From assembly GCF_021811875.1 (NCBI RefSeq), contig NZ_JAJBJD010000070.1:1-5226 (forward strand): a DNA stretch of 5,226 nucleotides, in the 5' to 3' direction. A program made the position numbers and the translations under genes. Positions within the stretch are counted from its first letter, which is position 1; every line of letters begins with the position of its first letter. This document shows, one piece after another, positions 1 to 5,226 of this stretch. Below the pieces are notes generated by a model, which worked only from the letters and a program-made list of their open reading frames with translations, searched no databases and was not told the DNA's origin. Source of the DNA: Candidatus Bandiella numerosa. GTDB taxonomy: Bacteria > Pseudomonadota > Alphaproteobacteria > Rickettsiales > Midichloriaceae.

Positions 1-1
1 C

Positions 2-118
2 TCTCTCAGAGACTTTATCAAGAGATACAATCGAAAAACCAAGGCTTATTCCAAAGCCGCTGATATGGCTGAATTATCTGTGTATATACATTTCTTCTTT
101 GACGCTATATTTGCTTAG
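2..118 (+). pseudogene. C-terminal tail of an IS1-like transposase (cut by window edge)
   Basis: An open frame enters from the left edge and ends at TAG (116-118), giving 38 residues. It contains an arginine/lysine-rich segment, RYNRKTKAYSKA, followed by a hydrophobic helix (ELSVYIHFFF). From knowledge of the family, IS1-type (InsB-like) DDE transposases end with a similar layout: a leucine/arginine stretch, an RKT..(Y/F)SKS-type motif, then a short helix before the stop. The upstream catalytic part lies outside the window, so I cannot tell whether the whole gene is intact or a remnant. No terminal inverted repeat or target duplication could be identified after the stop, which argues for a decayed copy. 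The family assignment rests on one short motif and is an inference. Confidence 0.5.
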
Positions 119-229
119 CAATGCCAAAAATTTTGGAACCTCGTTGCTGAAATTGACCCAAATTATAAAGAGTCAAGATTATGGCTGAAAAAAAATGGGC
201 GCCAATTATATAACTATCTACCAAATTGA
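119..229 (+). pseudogene. Short coding remnant of unknown origin
   Basis: This stretch is open for 36 codons up to TGA (227-229) and lies in the same frame as the transposase-like tail, separated from it only by the TAG at 116-118. The peptide has protein-like composition, including FWNLVAEIDPNYKES and RLWLKKNGRQLYNYL, and does not look like random translation of AT-rich DNA. There is no plausible start codon with a ribosome binding site, so it is probably the 3' end of a broken gene. It could be the tail of a host gene truncated by the insertion sequence, or the continuation of the upstream frame after a nonsense mutation. I do not recognise the family. Confidence 0.3.
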
Positions 230-277
230 TTATGATGGTTGTTTAATAAAATAAACGTGAACTATACACACATTTAA

Positions 278-354
<77 letters not shown>

Positions 355-374
355 GTTTCAAGGAGAAAATTAAA

Positions 375-450
375 TGGTGGGCGATGACAGGGTCGAACTG
401 CCGACCTCCTCGGTGTAAACGAGATGCTCTACCAACTGAGCTAATCGCCC
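375..450 (-). tRNA. tRNA-Val(UAC)
   Basis: The reverse strand gives a complete 76-nt cloverleaf. The acceptor stem GGGCGAT pairs perfectly with ATCGCCC. The D arm is GCTC/GAGC, the anticodon stem is TCTCG/CGAGG (one G-U pair) and the T arm is GGCAG/CTGTC with loop TTCGACC. The anticodon TAC is at 415-417, the discriminator base is A73, and CCA is encoded (375-377). It is the first gene of a Val-Asp pair, an arrangement common in alphaproteobacteria. It sits 105 bp downstream of the dksA stop on the same strand, so it may have its own promoter or be read through from pepA-dksA. Confidence 0.97.
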
Positions 451-555
451 TACCAAAACATGGTAAATCATAATTACTGGTATATACTCTAAAAATCAAG
501 CAAAATTTGTTTATTCTATAAAATAAGGCCCAAACTTCAGCAATTAATTACAAAG
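451..555 (-). other. Spacer between dksA and the tRNA-Val gene
   Basis: This 105-bp AT-rich stretch should hold the 3' end of the dksA transcript and the promoter and leader of the tRNA pair. An inverted repeat, TACCA/TGGTA with a 5-nt loop (451-465), abuts the mature 5' end of tRNA-Val and could form a small leader hairpin. I found no well-spaced -35/-10 pair and no stem followed by a T run, so neither a promoter nor a terminator can be placed with confidence. Confidence 0.3.
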
Positions 556-981
556 TTATTCATCATTATATATTTTTTCAGCTCTTTCATGCTCTTCTTG
601 AGCTCTAATGCTTAATGTAGCAATAGGTCTTGCTTCTAGCCTTTTTAATCCTATTGGTTCAAAATTTTTGACACAAAATCCATAGCTACCAGTTTTTATT
701 CTTTGCAATGCAGCATTAATTTTGTCAATTAATTTTCTATAACGATCTCTGGTTCTGAGTTCAAAATTTACATCTGATTCAATCGAGGCTCTATCATTAA
801 CATCAGGTTCATTAAGTCTTTCATACTTCAAGTGATCAATAGTTTCTCTAGATTCCTGAGTCAAACTATCTTTCCATGCAATAAGCTTTCTTCTGAAATA
901 CTCTAAATGCATATCACTCATATACTCTTCATCTTCTGAAGGTCTATAATTTTCTGGAAGCTCAGTAATCTTTTCATTCAT
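556..981 (-). CDS. dksA: RNA polymerase-binding transcription factor DksA
   Basis: The 141-residue product belongs to the DksA/TraR family, which binds in the RNA polymerase secondary channel. With (p)ppGpp it represses stable RNA promoters and activates some amino acid biosynthesis promoters. Residues about 20-95 form the helical coiled-coil hairpin. Its tip carries PDVNDRA, so D60, D63 and A65 match the essential DxxDxA tip of E. coli DksA. The C-terminal globular part, residues about 98-135, has YGFC then EPIGLKRLEARPIATLS. Only C103 of the four zinc-finger cysteines remains; the others are replaced by N106, S124 and A127. This is typical of alphaproteobacterial DksA, which is thought to fold without zinc, so it need not mean loss of function. 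Length is close to the family norm (151 in E. coli). The ATG at 979-981 is preceded by AGGAG (989-993) with a 7-nt spacer. It lies 18 bp after pepA, in the same operon. Confidence 0.95.
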   Translation of the reverse strand: MNEKITELPENYRPSEDEEYMSDMHLEYFRRKLIAWKDSLTQESRETIDHLKYERLNEPDVNDRASIESDVNFELRTRDRYRKLIDKINAALQRIKTGSYGFCVKNFEPIGLKRLEARPIATLSIRAQEEHERAEKIYNDE

Positions 982-988
982 ATTTCTA

Positions 989-993
989 CTCCT
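989..993 (-). promoter_or_regulatory. Shine-Dalgarno sequence of dksA
   Basis: On the minus strand the sequence AGGAG lies 7 nt before the dksA ATG, within the 18-bp gap after the pepA stop codon. It supports the chosen start and independent translation initiation of dksA on a shared pepA-dksA mRNA. Confidence 0.8.
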
Positions 994-999
994 AAACTA

Positions 1000-2493
1000 T
1001 TATTTTTCATAATTCTTAATTAAAAATTCATTAAGTAGTCTTACTCCATATCCTGTGGCACCTTTTGGAGAGCAATCACCACCATCATCTAGCCAGTTAA
1101 CACCAGCTATATCAATGTGTGCCCATAGACAATCTTTTTGGACAAACCGTTTTAAAAATTGTGCTGCTGTTATGCTACCAGCACCACCCTTACCAACATT
1201 CCTTATATCTGCAATATTCGAATTAATTAAATCATCATAAAATTCATCCAAAGGCAATCTCCAAACCCTTTCTCCCACTTCTTTACCCGCTTGATGTAAC
1301 TGCTTTACTAAATTATCATCATTAGAAAATATTCCTGCATTATGATGCCCCAAAGCTACTACTATAGCGCCTGTTAATGTTGCCAAATCAATCATAATTT
1401 TTGGCTTAAAATTTTCTTGCGCGTACCACATTACATCTGCCAAAAGTAATCTACCCTCAGCATCTGTATTGTCAACTTCAATAGTTTGCCCAGACATTGA
1501 GGTAATAACATCACCTGGTCTTTGCGCACTACTAGAAGGCATATTTTCTGCTAAACCTATCACTCCTACAACATTAATCTTCGCTTTCCTTTCTGCAAGA
1601 GATTTTATTAAGCCAGTTACTACAGCAGCCCCACCCATATCATATTTCATCATAGTAATAGATGGCCCCGATGGCTTCAAATTAATACCTCCAGTATCAA
1701 ATGTCACTCCTTTACCTATAAATGCAATAGGTTTATCATTCTTATTGGGAGATTTATCACCATTCCATTCCATTGATATAGCAAATGTTCCAAAATCACT
1801 ACCCTGCCCAACAGCGAGTATTGCATTCATTCCTAATTCTTTTAAACTTTTTTTATCAATAACTTTTACCTTAACACCTAATTTTTCAAGATCTTTACAT
1901 ACTAAAACAAAGCTATCTGGATTTAGAACATTTCCAGGCTCAGAAACTAAATCTCTTACAAAATGAGTGGAATTAATGATTTTTTCTCTCATAGAAAAAA
2001 TTTTCTCCACATTTAAGCTATTGGAATAAACATTTATTTTTTCTAGAAAAATTTTATGCTTATCTTTTTTATCAACATAATATTTATCAAATACATAATT
2101 TTTTAATTTTATTCCTTCACATATATTTTCAATAAAGAAATCTTCTTGGTCTTTTAGCTCTTCATTATCTATAAAAATCGCAGCTTTACGCACTTTTAAT
2201 GAATTTAATTTATCTGCAATATTACCACCTAATTTTTGAATTTTCACTCTACTCAATTTGTTTGCTTCACCAGTGCCACAAAATAAAAATCTCTTTATCT
2301 CTCCATTAATTTCAATTGTTGTAACTAATATTTCTCCAAACTTACAACCAAAATTTTCAAACATCTCTAATGTTTCAGTTATTAATTTAGCACTAGATTT
2401 TAAAAATGATGGCAACTTCTTAGTGTCTGATAAAAACAAAACACCAAATTTTTCACCGGCATTAAATGCAAGTTTATTAAATGAAAATTCCAT
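1000..2493 (-). CDS. pepA: Cytosol (leucyl) aminopeptidase PepA, family M17
   Basis: The 497-residue protein removes N-terminal amino acids from peptides in the cytoplasm, using two divalent metal ions in a homohexamer. Residues 1-170 are the divergent N-terminal macro-like domain; about 175-490 form the catalytic domain. All expected metal and catalytic residues are visible: K261 and D266 in GKGVTFDTGG, K273 in NLKPS, D285 in KYDMGGAA, and D344, E346 and R348 in the family signature NTDAEGRL (342-349). Length is near that of E. coli PepA (503), so the gene looks intact. The ATG at 2491-2493 follows AAGGAA (2501-2506) with 7-nt spacing. It leads the pepA-dksA unit and is divergent from lptG. 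In E. coli PepA also acts as a DNA-binding protein in carAB control and Xer recombination; whether this homologue does so cannot be seen here. Confidence 0.97.
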   Translation of the reverse strand: MEFSFNKLAFNAGEKFGVLFLSDTKKLPSFLKSSAKLITETLEMFENFGCKFGEILVTTIEINGEIKRFLFCGTGEANKLSRVKIQKLGGNIADKLNSLKVRKAAIFIDNEELKDQEDFFIENICEGIKLKNYVFDKYYVDKKDKHKIFLEKINVYSNSLNVEKIFSMREKIINSTHFVRDLVSEPGNVLNPDSFVLVCKDLEKLGVKVKVIDKKSLKELGMNAILAVGQGSDFGTFAISMEWNGDKSPNKNDKPIAFIGKGVTFDTGGINLKPSGPSITMMKYDMGGAAVVTGLIKSLAERKAKINVVGVIGLAENMPSSSAQRPGDVITSMSGQTIEVDNTDAEGRLLLADVMWYAQENFKPKIMIDLATLTGAIVVALGHHNAGIFSNDDNLVKQLHQAGKEVGERVWRLPLDEFYDDLINSNIADIRNVGKGGAGSITAAQFLKRFVQKDCLWAHIDIAGVNWLDDGGDCSPKGATGYGVRLLNEFLIKNYEK

Positions 2494-2500
2494 AATACAA

Positions 2501-2506
2501 TTCCTT
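2501..2506 (-). promoter_or_regulatory. Shine-Dalgarno sequence of pepA
   Basis: AAGGAA on the minus strand lies 7 nt before the pepA ATG. It agrees well with the anti-Shine-Dalgarno sequence and fixes the start at 2493; no better upstream start is present. Confidence 0.75.
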
Positions 2507-2517
2507 GATGATATTCT

Positions 2518-2527
2518 TAACCGGTTA
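2518..2527. promoter_or_regulatory. Perfect 10-bp palindrome TAACCGGTTA upstream of pepA
   Basis: TAACCGGTTA is a perfect palindrome with a CCGG core in an otherwise AT-rich intergenic region, 24 bp upstream of the pepA start. It falls inside the predicted pepA leader, just downstream of the candidate promoter. It could be an operator half or a complete binding site for a dimeric regulator, but a single 10-bp palindrome can also arise by chance. No known regulator consensus is claimed. Confidence 0.25.
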
Positions 2528-2553
2528 CCTTATATCACATATTAGAAAAAGAT

Positions 2554-2581
2554 AAAATAAATAACTTTTATGCTATGTCAC
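2554..2581 (-). promoter_or_regulatory. Candidate promoter of pepA-dksA
   Basis: Read on the minus strand, GTGACA (2576-2581; five of six bases match the -35 consensus) and TATTTT (2554-2559; four of six match the -10) are separated by 16 bp. Transcription would start about 50 nt before pepA. The region is AT-rich, so -10-like hexamers are common and this is only a candidate. Confidence 0.3.
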
Positions 2582-2602
2582 AATAAATTTAAACTATATA
2601 AT
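2575..2602 (+). promoter_or_regulatory. Candidate promoter of lptG
   Basis: On the plus strand, ATGTCA (2575-2580; four of six -35 positions) is followed after 16 bp by a perfect TATAAT (2597-2602). Transcription would start about 75 nt before lptG. Other TATAAT copies at 2625-2630 and 2642-2647 lack a correctly spaced -35. The -35 overlaps that of the candidate pepA promoter on the opposite strand. Confidence 0.35.
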
Positions 2603-2682
2603 CCTCTAGTTGCAATAAAAATTTTATAATTTACATTTATTTATAATACTCTATTATTCCAATTAATTCTTCATTAGTTTTA

Positions 2683-3768
2683 ATGTCCTTAGTCAACACT
2701 TACTTCAGAAGTAGCTTCTGTGATTATTTAAAAGTATTTGCCCTCACATTTATTGGATTTGTTCTAGTTATTTTTTTATTCGATATATTAGAGATTTCTA
2801 GGATAGCATCTAAGTATTCAGCAAGCTTTTTAGTAGTTATTAAATTATCTTTGATGAAAAATTACAGCAGTTTAAGTCAGACTATACCGATGATTATTTT
2901 AGTATCATCTTTAATATATTTTAATTTAAAAAATAAAAATAATGAATTGATTGCAGCAAAAAGCATAGGCATATCAAATTTTAAAATCGTCCTTCCTGTT
3001 ATTTTAGCAGTTTTTTTCTTCGGCATTTGCAATATTACAGCCATTAACCCTATTGGAACGATGTTACTCAAAAAATATCAAGATTATGAAGCTTATAATT
3101 TTAAAAAACAAACCAGCCTGGTATCATTGTCAAAATCTGGAATATGGTTAAAGAATAAGCTTGATAATGAAAATTTGATAATTAATGCTTTAAGAGTTTC
3201 ACAACTTTCAAATACTATAAATGATATCAAGATTTTTTTCATTAATCAAAATGGTGGGTTGGAACGTCAAGTTTTTGCGAAATCAATTTTGTTTCGCAAT
3301 GACGATATAGTGATAAAAGAAGCTGTAATATTTGATAAATACTTTTCCATAAAAAAAGAAAAAGAAATGATTTTGCCTATAAAAATTTCTATATCACAGA
3401 TATTTGAAAATTTAGCAACAATCGACACAATATCATTTCTTCAACTAATTGAATTCATACACATTACTGAAGAGTCAGGTTTATCGTCAACAAGATATCT
3501 ATTATATTTTATTAAGGAATTATTATCACCCCTCTATATTATTAGTATGTCAATGATAAGCTTCGTTTTTGCTAGTCGTTCAACAAATAGAAAAAAATTC
3601 AACTTATCATCATTGCATTGCTTAGCAGTAGGATTTATAATTTTCTTTGGTACAAATTTCATTCATACAATTGGATTGTCAGGAAATATATCTATAATTT
3701 TAGCAGTATTATTTCCTGTTATAGTTTCAAATGTACTTGCATTATACCTCATACTGTATAAAAATTAA
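2683..3768 (+). CDS. lptG: LPS export ABC transporter permease LptG (YjgP/YjgQ family)
   Basis: The 361-residue protein is an inner-membrane permease of the LptB2FG transporter, which extracts lipopolysaccharide and passes it to the Lpt bridge. Six hydrophobic segments are visible at about 17-36, 66-82, 100-121, 279-298, 311-331 and 336-358, flanking a periplasmic beta-rich domain (about 130-270). The cytoplasmic coupling helix reads NELIAAKSIGIS, with E88 in the place of the conserved glutamate that contacts the LptB ATPase. FLFDILEISR in the first segment, NPIGTMLLKKYQDYEA after the third, and SLSKSGIWLKN favour LptG over LptF. Length is normal and no break is seen. The ATG at 2683 lacks a clear Shine-Dalgarno sequence, but the N-terminus starts as expected for the family. 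It is divergent from pepA. lptF is not adjacent in this window. LptF remains the main alternative name. Confidence 0.87.
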   Translation: MSLVNTYFRSSFCDYLKVFALTFIGFVLVIFLFDILEISRIASKYSASFLVVIKLSLMKNYSSLSQTIPMIILVSSLIYFNLKNKNNELIAAKSIGISNFKIVLPVILAVFFFGICNITAINPIGTMLLKKYQDYEAYNFKKQTSLVSLSKSGIWLKNKLDNENLIINALRVSQLSNTINDIKIFFINQNGGLERQVFAKSILFRNDDIVIKEAVIFDKYFSIKKEKEMILPIKISISQIFENLATIDTISFLQLIEFIHITEESGLSSTRYLLYFIKELLSPLYIISMSMISFVFASRSTNRKKFNLSSLHCLAVGFIIFFGTNFIHTIGLSGNISIILAVLFPVIVSNVLALYLILYKN

Positions 3769-3792
3769 CTGATTAGCAATTAATTTTTACAC

Positions 3793-3798
3793 AAGGGA
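3793..3798 (+). promoter_or_regulatory. Shine-Dalgarno sequence of the 434-residue gene
   Basis: AAGGGA lies 9 nt before the ATG at 3808 in the 39-bp gap after lptG. It supports this start over the out-of-frame ATG at 3798, which overlaps the motif. Confidence 0.65.
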
Positions 3799-3807
3799 TG
3801 ACCAATT

Positions 3808-5112
3808 ATGCCAGTAGATAATGCTGCAAAAATGCAAGATAGAAGCGATAAATTTAAAAAATTTGGAGAAATAGCTAGTGACTTTGAAGATCTTCTTCAA
3901 AAAACAAACATCCTGCAATTTGCCCATGATAATAAAAAAATTATAATAGAAATAAAGAATGCTAGTAATAATTTAAGACTTTATTGGGGTATTATCAAAT
4001 TCATTGCTAAAAATTTATTCTCTGGAGATTTTTGGAAAATAATCTCCAAAACTTCTACTATCTATGCAATAGTTCAGAATCGCGATAAGCCAGAAATGCA
4101 GAAGCTATTGGTTGAAAAGACGAGCTTACTGGAACAAGTAGGAAAAAATAATGGGATTGTGAAAGAAATCCTAAATGATTTAGTTTTTACTACAAGTGAT
4201 GAAAGCATAACTCTTTTAAAACCAGTAGCTGGGGCAACAATTGACCTGTTACATGATGAAGAATCAAGGAATAAACTAAAAATCGAATTAGTTAATAACT
4301 ATTTCAAATTTAGCCTCAATTCTTTTGATGGACAATCTTTTATCGATAACTTTATTAAATATGAAAAAAGCCAAATTACAAATAAAATTAAAGATGAAAG
4401 CGACTTGGTGAAATTACTGAAAGAAAAATCAGATATAAGATTAAGAGATTCAAACGATACTTTAAAAAATGTTATAAAATCACTTGAAGCCGATGCTAAT
4501 AAAACTGAAATTTCAAATGCACTAAAAACACAACTACGCAAAGAATTAACCCTCTTAGGGCTTAATGACGATATAATTAATACAATAATACCTGATGCAT
4601 TGATGTTATCACTTCAAGAGGCACAAAAAATTCTTCAAGGCAACTATGATGAAGTACTAAATCAAAAAATAGTTGGTATACATAATCAAATTGAAAGTAA
4701 TATTCAGCAAAATGGTCAATTAACTACTTTTGATAATTATATTTCTGATATTTTAAGAGAACATGCACAGTACATAGTTGACGTTCAAGAACCTTTATAT
4801 CAGGAACAATATATCGAGAACTATATAAGGTTTAAGAGAGAAAATGATTCTACAAAAAGCGTAGATGAATTAAGAGAAGAAGCCATAGAAAATTCATATA
4901 ATCTAGCACCCGATTATATGAGATTAACACAGAACGTGTTAAGAATTGTAGATTCCTTACCAGATCAAAATACTGGTAATATTATAGAATCAGCAAATCC
5001 CAATCTAAAAACCGCTTTAAAAACATCAAGAACAGCAATAATTGATTTTGTTAAACGCTATGTAAATACTTCAGTTTCCCTACAAAATATGCTAACAGGA
5101 TTGGAAGCATAA
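3808..5112 (+). CDS. Uncharacterised helix-rich, cysteine-free 434-residue protein
   Basis: I do not recognise this family. The frame is long, has a good ribosome binding site and protein-like composition, so it is a real gene. The product is rich in Lys, Glu, Asp, Asn and Ile, has no cysteine, and has only two tryptophans (W60, W76). No signal peptide is visible. Residues about 56-90 form the only markedly hydrophobic/aromatic stretch (LRLYWGIIKFIAKNLF onward); this could be an amphipathic or membrane-associating helix but is not a clear transmembrane segment. The rest looks like a series of charged helices, with likely coiled-coil at about 190-275 and 312-365, and a segment LLKPVAGATIDLLHD at 136-150. 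It follows lptG by 39 bp with no terminator between, so co-transcription is likely. It may be a lineage-specific cytoplasmic or secreted effector-like protein, but nothing in the sequence proves that. Confidence 0.8.
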   Translation: MPVDNAAKMQDRSDKFKKFGEIASDFEDLLQKTNILQFAHDNKKIIIEIKNASNNLRLYWGIIKFIAKNLFSGDFWKIISKTSTIYAIVQNRDKPEMQKLLVEKTSLLEQVGKNNGIVKEILNDLVFTTSDESITLLKPVAGATIDLLHDEESRNKLKIELVNNYFKFSLNSFDGQSFIDNFIKYEKSQITNKIKDESDLVKLLKEKSDIRLRDSNDTLKNVIKSLEADANKTEISNALKTQLRKELTLLGLNDDIINTIIPDALMLSLQEAQKILQGNYDEVLNQKIVGIHNQIESNIQQNGQLTTFDNYISDILREHAQYIVDVQEPLYQEQYIENYIRFKRENDSTKSVDELREEAIENSYNLAPDYMRLTQNVLRIVDSLPDQNTGNIIESANPNLKTALKTSRTAIIDFVKRYVNTSVSLQNMLTGLEA

Positions 5113-5125
5113 ATATTAGATAGCG

Positions 5126-5226
5126 TTAAGCAACTTTTAGAATCAACTCATTGTCAATATTTGCTTCATAAAGATTCCACTCATTAGAGGACATAGTCGC
5201 TTTAATCTGCAAAACATTGTGTGCAT
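5126..5226 (-). CDS. 3' end of an unidentified protein gene (partial)
   Basis: On the minus strand an open frame enters from the right edge and ends at TAA (5126-5128), giving 32 C-terminal residues. The peptide includes NVLQIKATMSSNEWNLYEAN and ends ELILKVA. Composition looks like real coding sequence rather than a chance frame, and the other two minus-strand frames stop early. The gene is convergent with the 434-residue gene, with 13 bp between stop codons. Too little is visible to name a family; the start lies outside the window. Confidence 0.45.
   Translation of the reverse strand, partial: AHNVLQIKATMSSNEWNLYEANIDNELILKVA

Noticed and set aside
124..136. Symmetrical CCAAAAATTTTGG
   Set aside because: The one-base centre cannot form a hairpin loop, and it lies in the coding remnant. 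It is too short to call a transposon end.
241..256. GTTTA/TAAAC inverted repeat downstream of tRNA-Asp as a terminator
   Set aside because: The stem is only 5 bp, has a single G-C pair, and is not followed by a convincing T run on the minus strand.
451..465. TACCA-TGGTA hairpin as a regulatory element
   Set aside because: A 5-bp stem next to the tRNA-Val 5' end is as likely to be chance or a minor feature of the precursor. It is noted only within the spacer entry.
1469..1966. 165-codon open frame on the plus strand
   Set aside because: It lies entirely antisense to pepA, whose catalytic motifs are intact. It has no ribosome binding site and its translation has no family resemblance.
2258..2545. 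95-codon plus-strand frame crossing the pepA start
   Set aside because: It is mostly antisense to the pepA N-terminal region, lacks a ribosome binding site, and runs into the divergent promoter region.
2610..2630. TTGCAA and TATAAT as a second lptG promoter
   Set aside because: The spacer is only 9 bp, too short for a sigma-70 type promoter.
4299..4541. 80-codon minus-strand frame inside the 434-residue gene
   Set aside because: It is a Ser/Phe/Leu-rich shadow frame typical of the complement of a Lys/Glu-rich coding sequence.

Overview
The window comes from a strongly AT-rich bacterial genome. It is most likely an alphaproteobacterium of the Rickettsiales type, meaning an obligate intracellular or endosymbiotic lineage. 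The reasons are the AT-rich codon use, an alphaproteobacterial form of DksA (ending in an EARPIATLS-type motif, with the zinc-finger cysteines mostly replaced), an alphaproteobacterial form of LptG (NP..., SGIWLKN motif), a tRNA-Val/tRNA-Asp pair, and decayed transposon sequence at the edge. Genus and family cannot be fixed from the sequence alone.

Layout. Bases 1-229 hold degraded coding sequence on the plus strand: the C-terminal tail of an IS1-like transposase (2-118), then a second short open stretch (119-229) in the same frame after a TAG. Bases 278-450 hold two tRNA genes on the minus strand, tRNA-Val(UAC) then tRNA-Asp(GUC), both with encoded CCA. Upstream of them on the same strand lie dksA (556-981) and pepA (1000-2493). 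These two are separated by 18 bp, each has a good Shine-Dalgarno sequence, and they are almost certainly one pepA-dksA transcription unit. A 189-bp divergent intergenic region (2494-2682) separates this unit from the plus-strand genes lptG (2683-3768) and an unrecognised 434-residue protein (3808-5112), which are 39 bp apart and may form an operon. At the right edge, the 3' end of another minus-strand gene (5126-5226) runs convergently toward the 434-residue gene with only 13 bp between stop codons.

Functionally, most of the window is housekeeping. It includes cytosolic peptide turnover (PepA), RNA polymerase-directed regulation of stable RNA and amino acid genes (DksA), two tRNAs, and transport of lipopolysaccharide from the inner membrane (LptG). 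The divergent pepA/lpt neighbourhood also occurs in Escherichia coli, but here lptF is absent from the window and a cysteine-free, helix-rich lineage-specific protein follows lptG. That protein is the least explained item. I see no convincing new multi-gene system, CRISPR array, riboswitch or complete mobile element.
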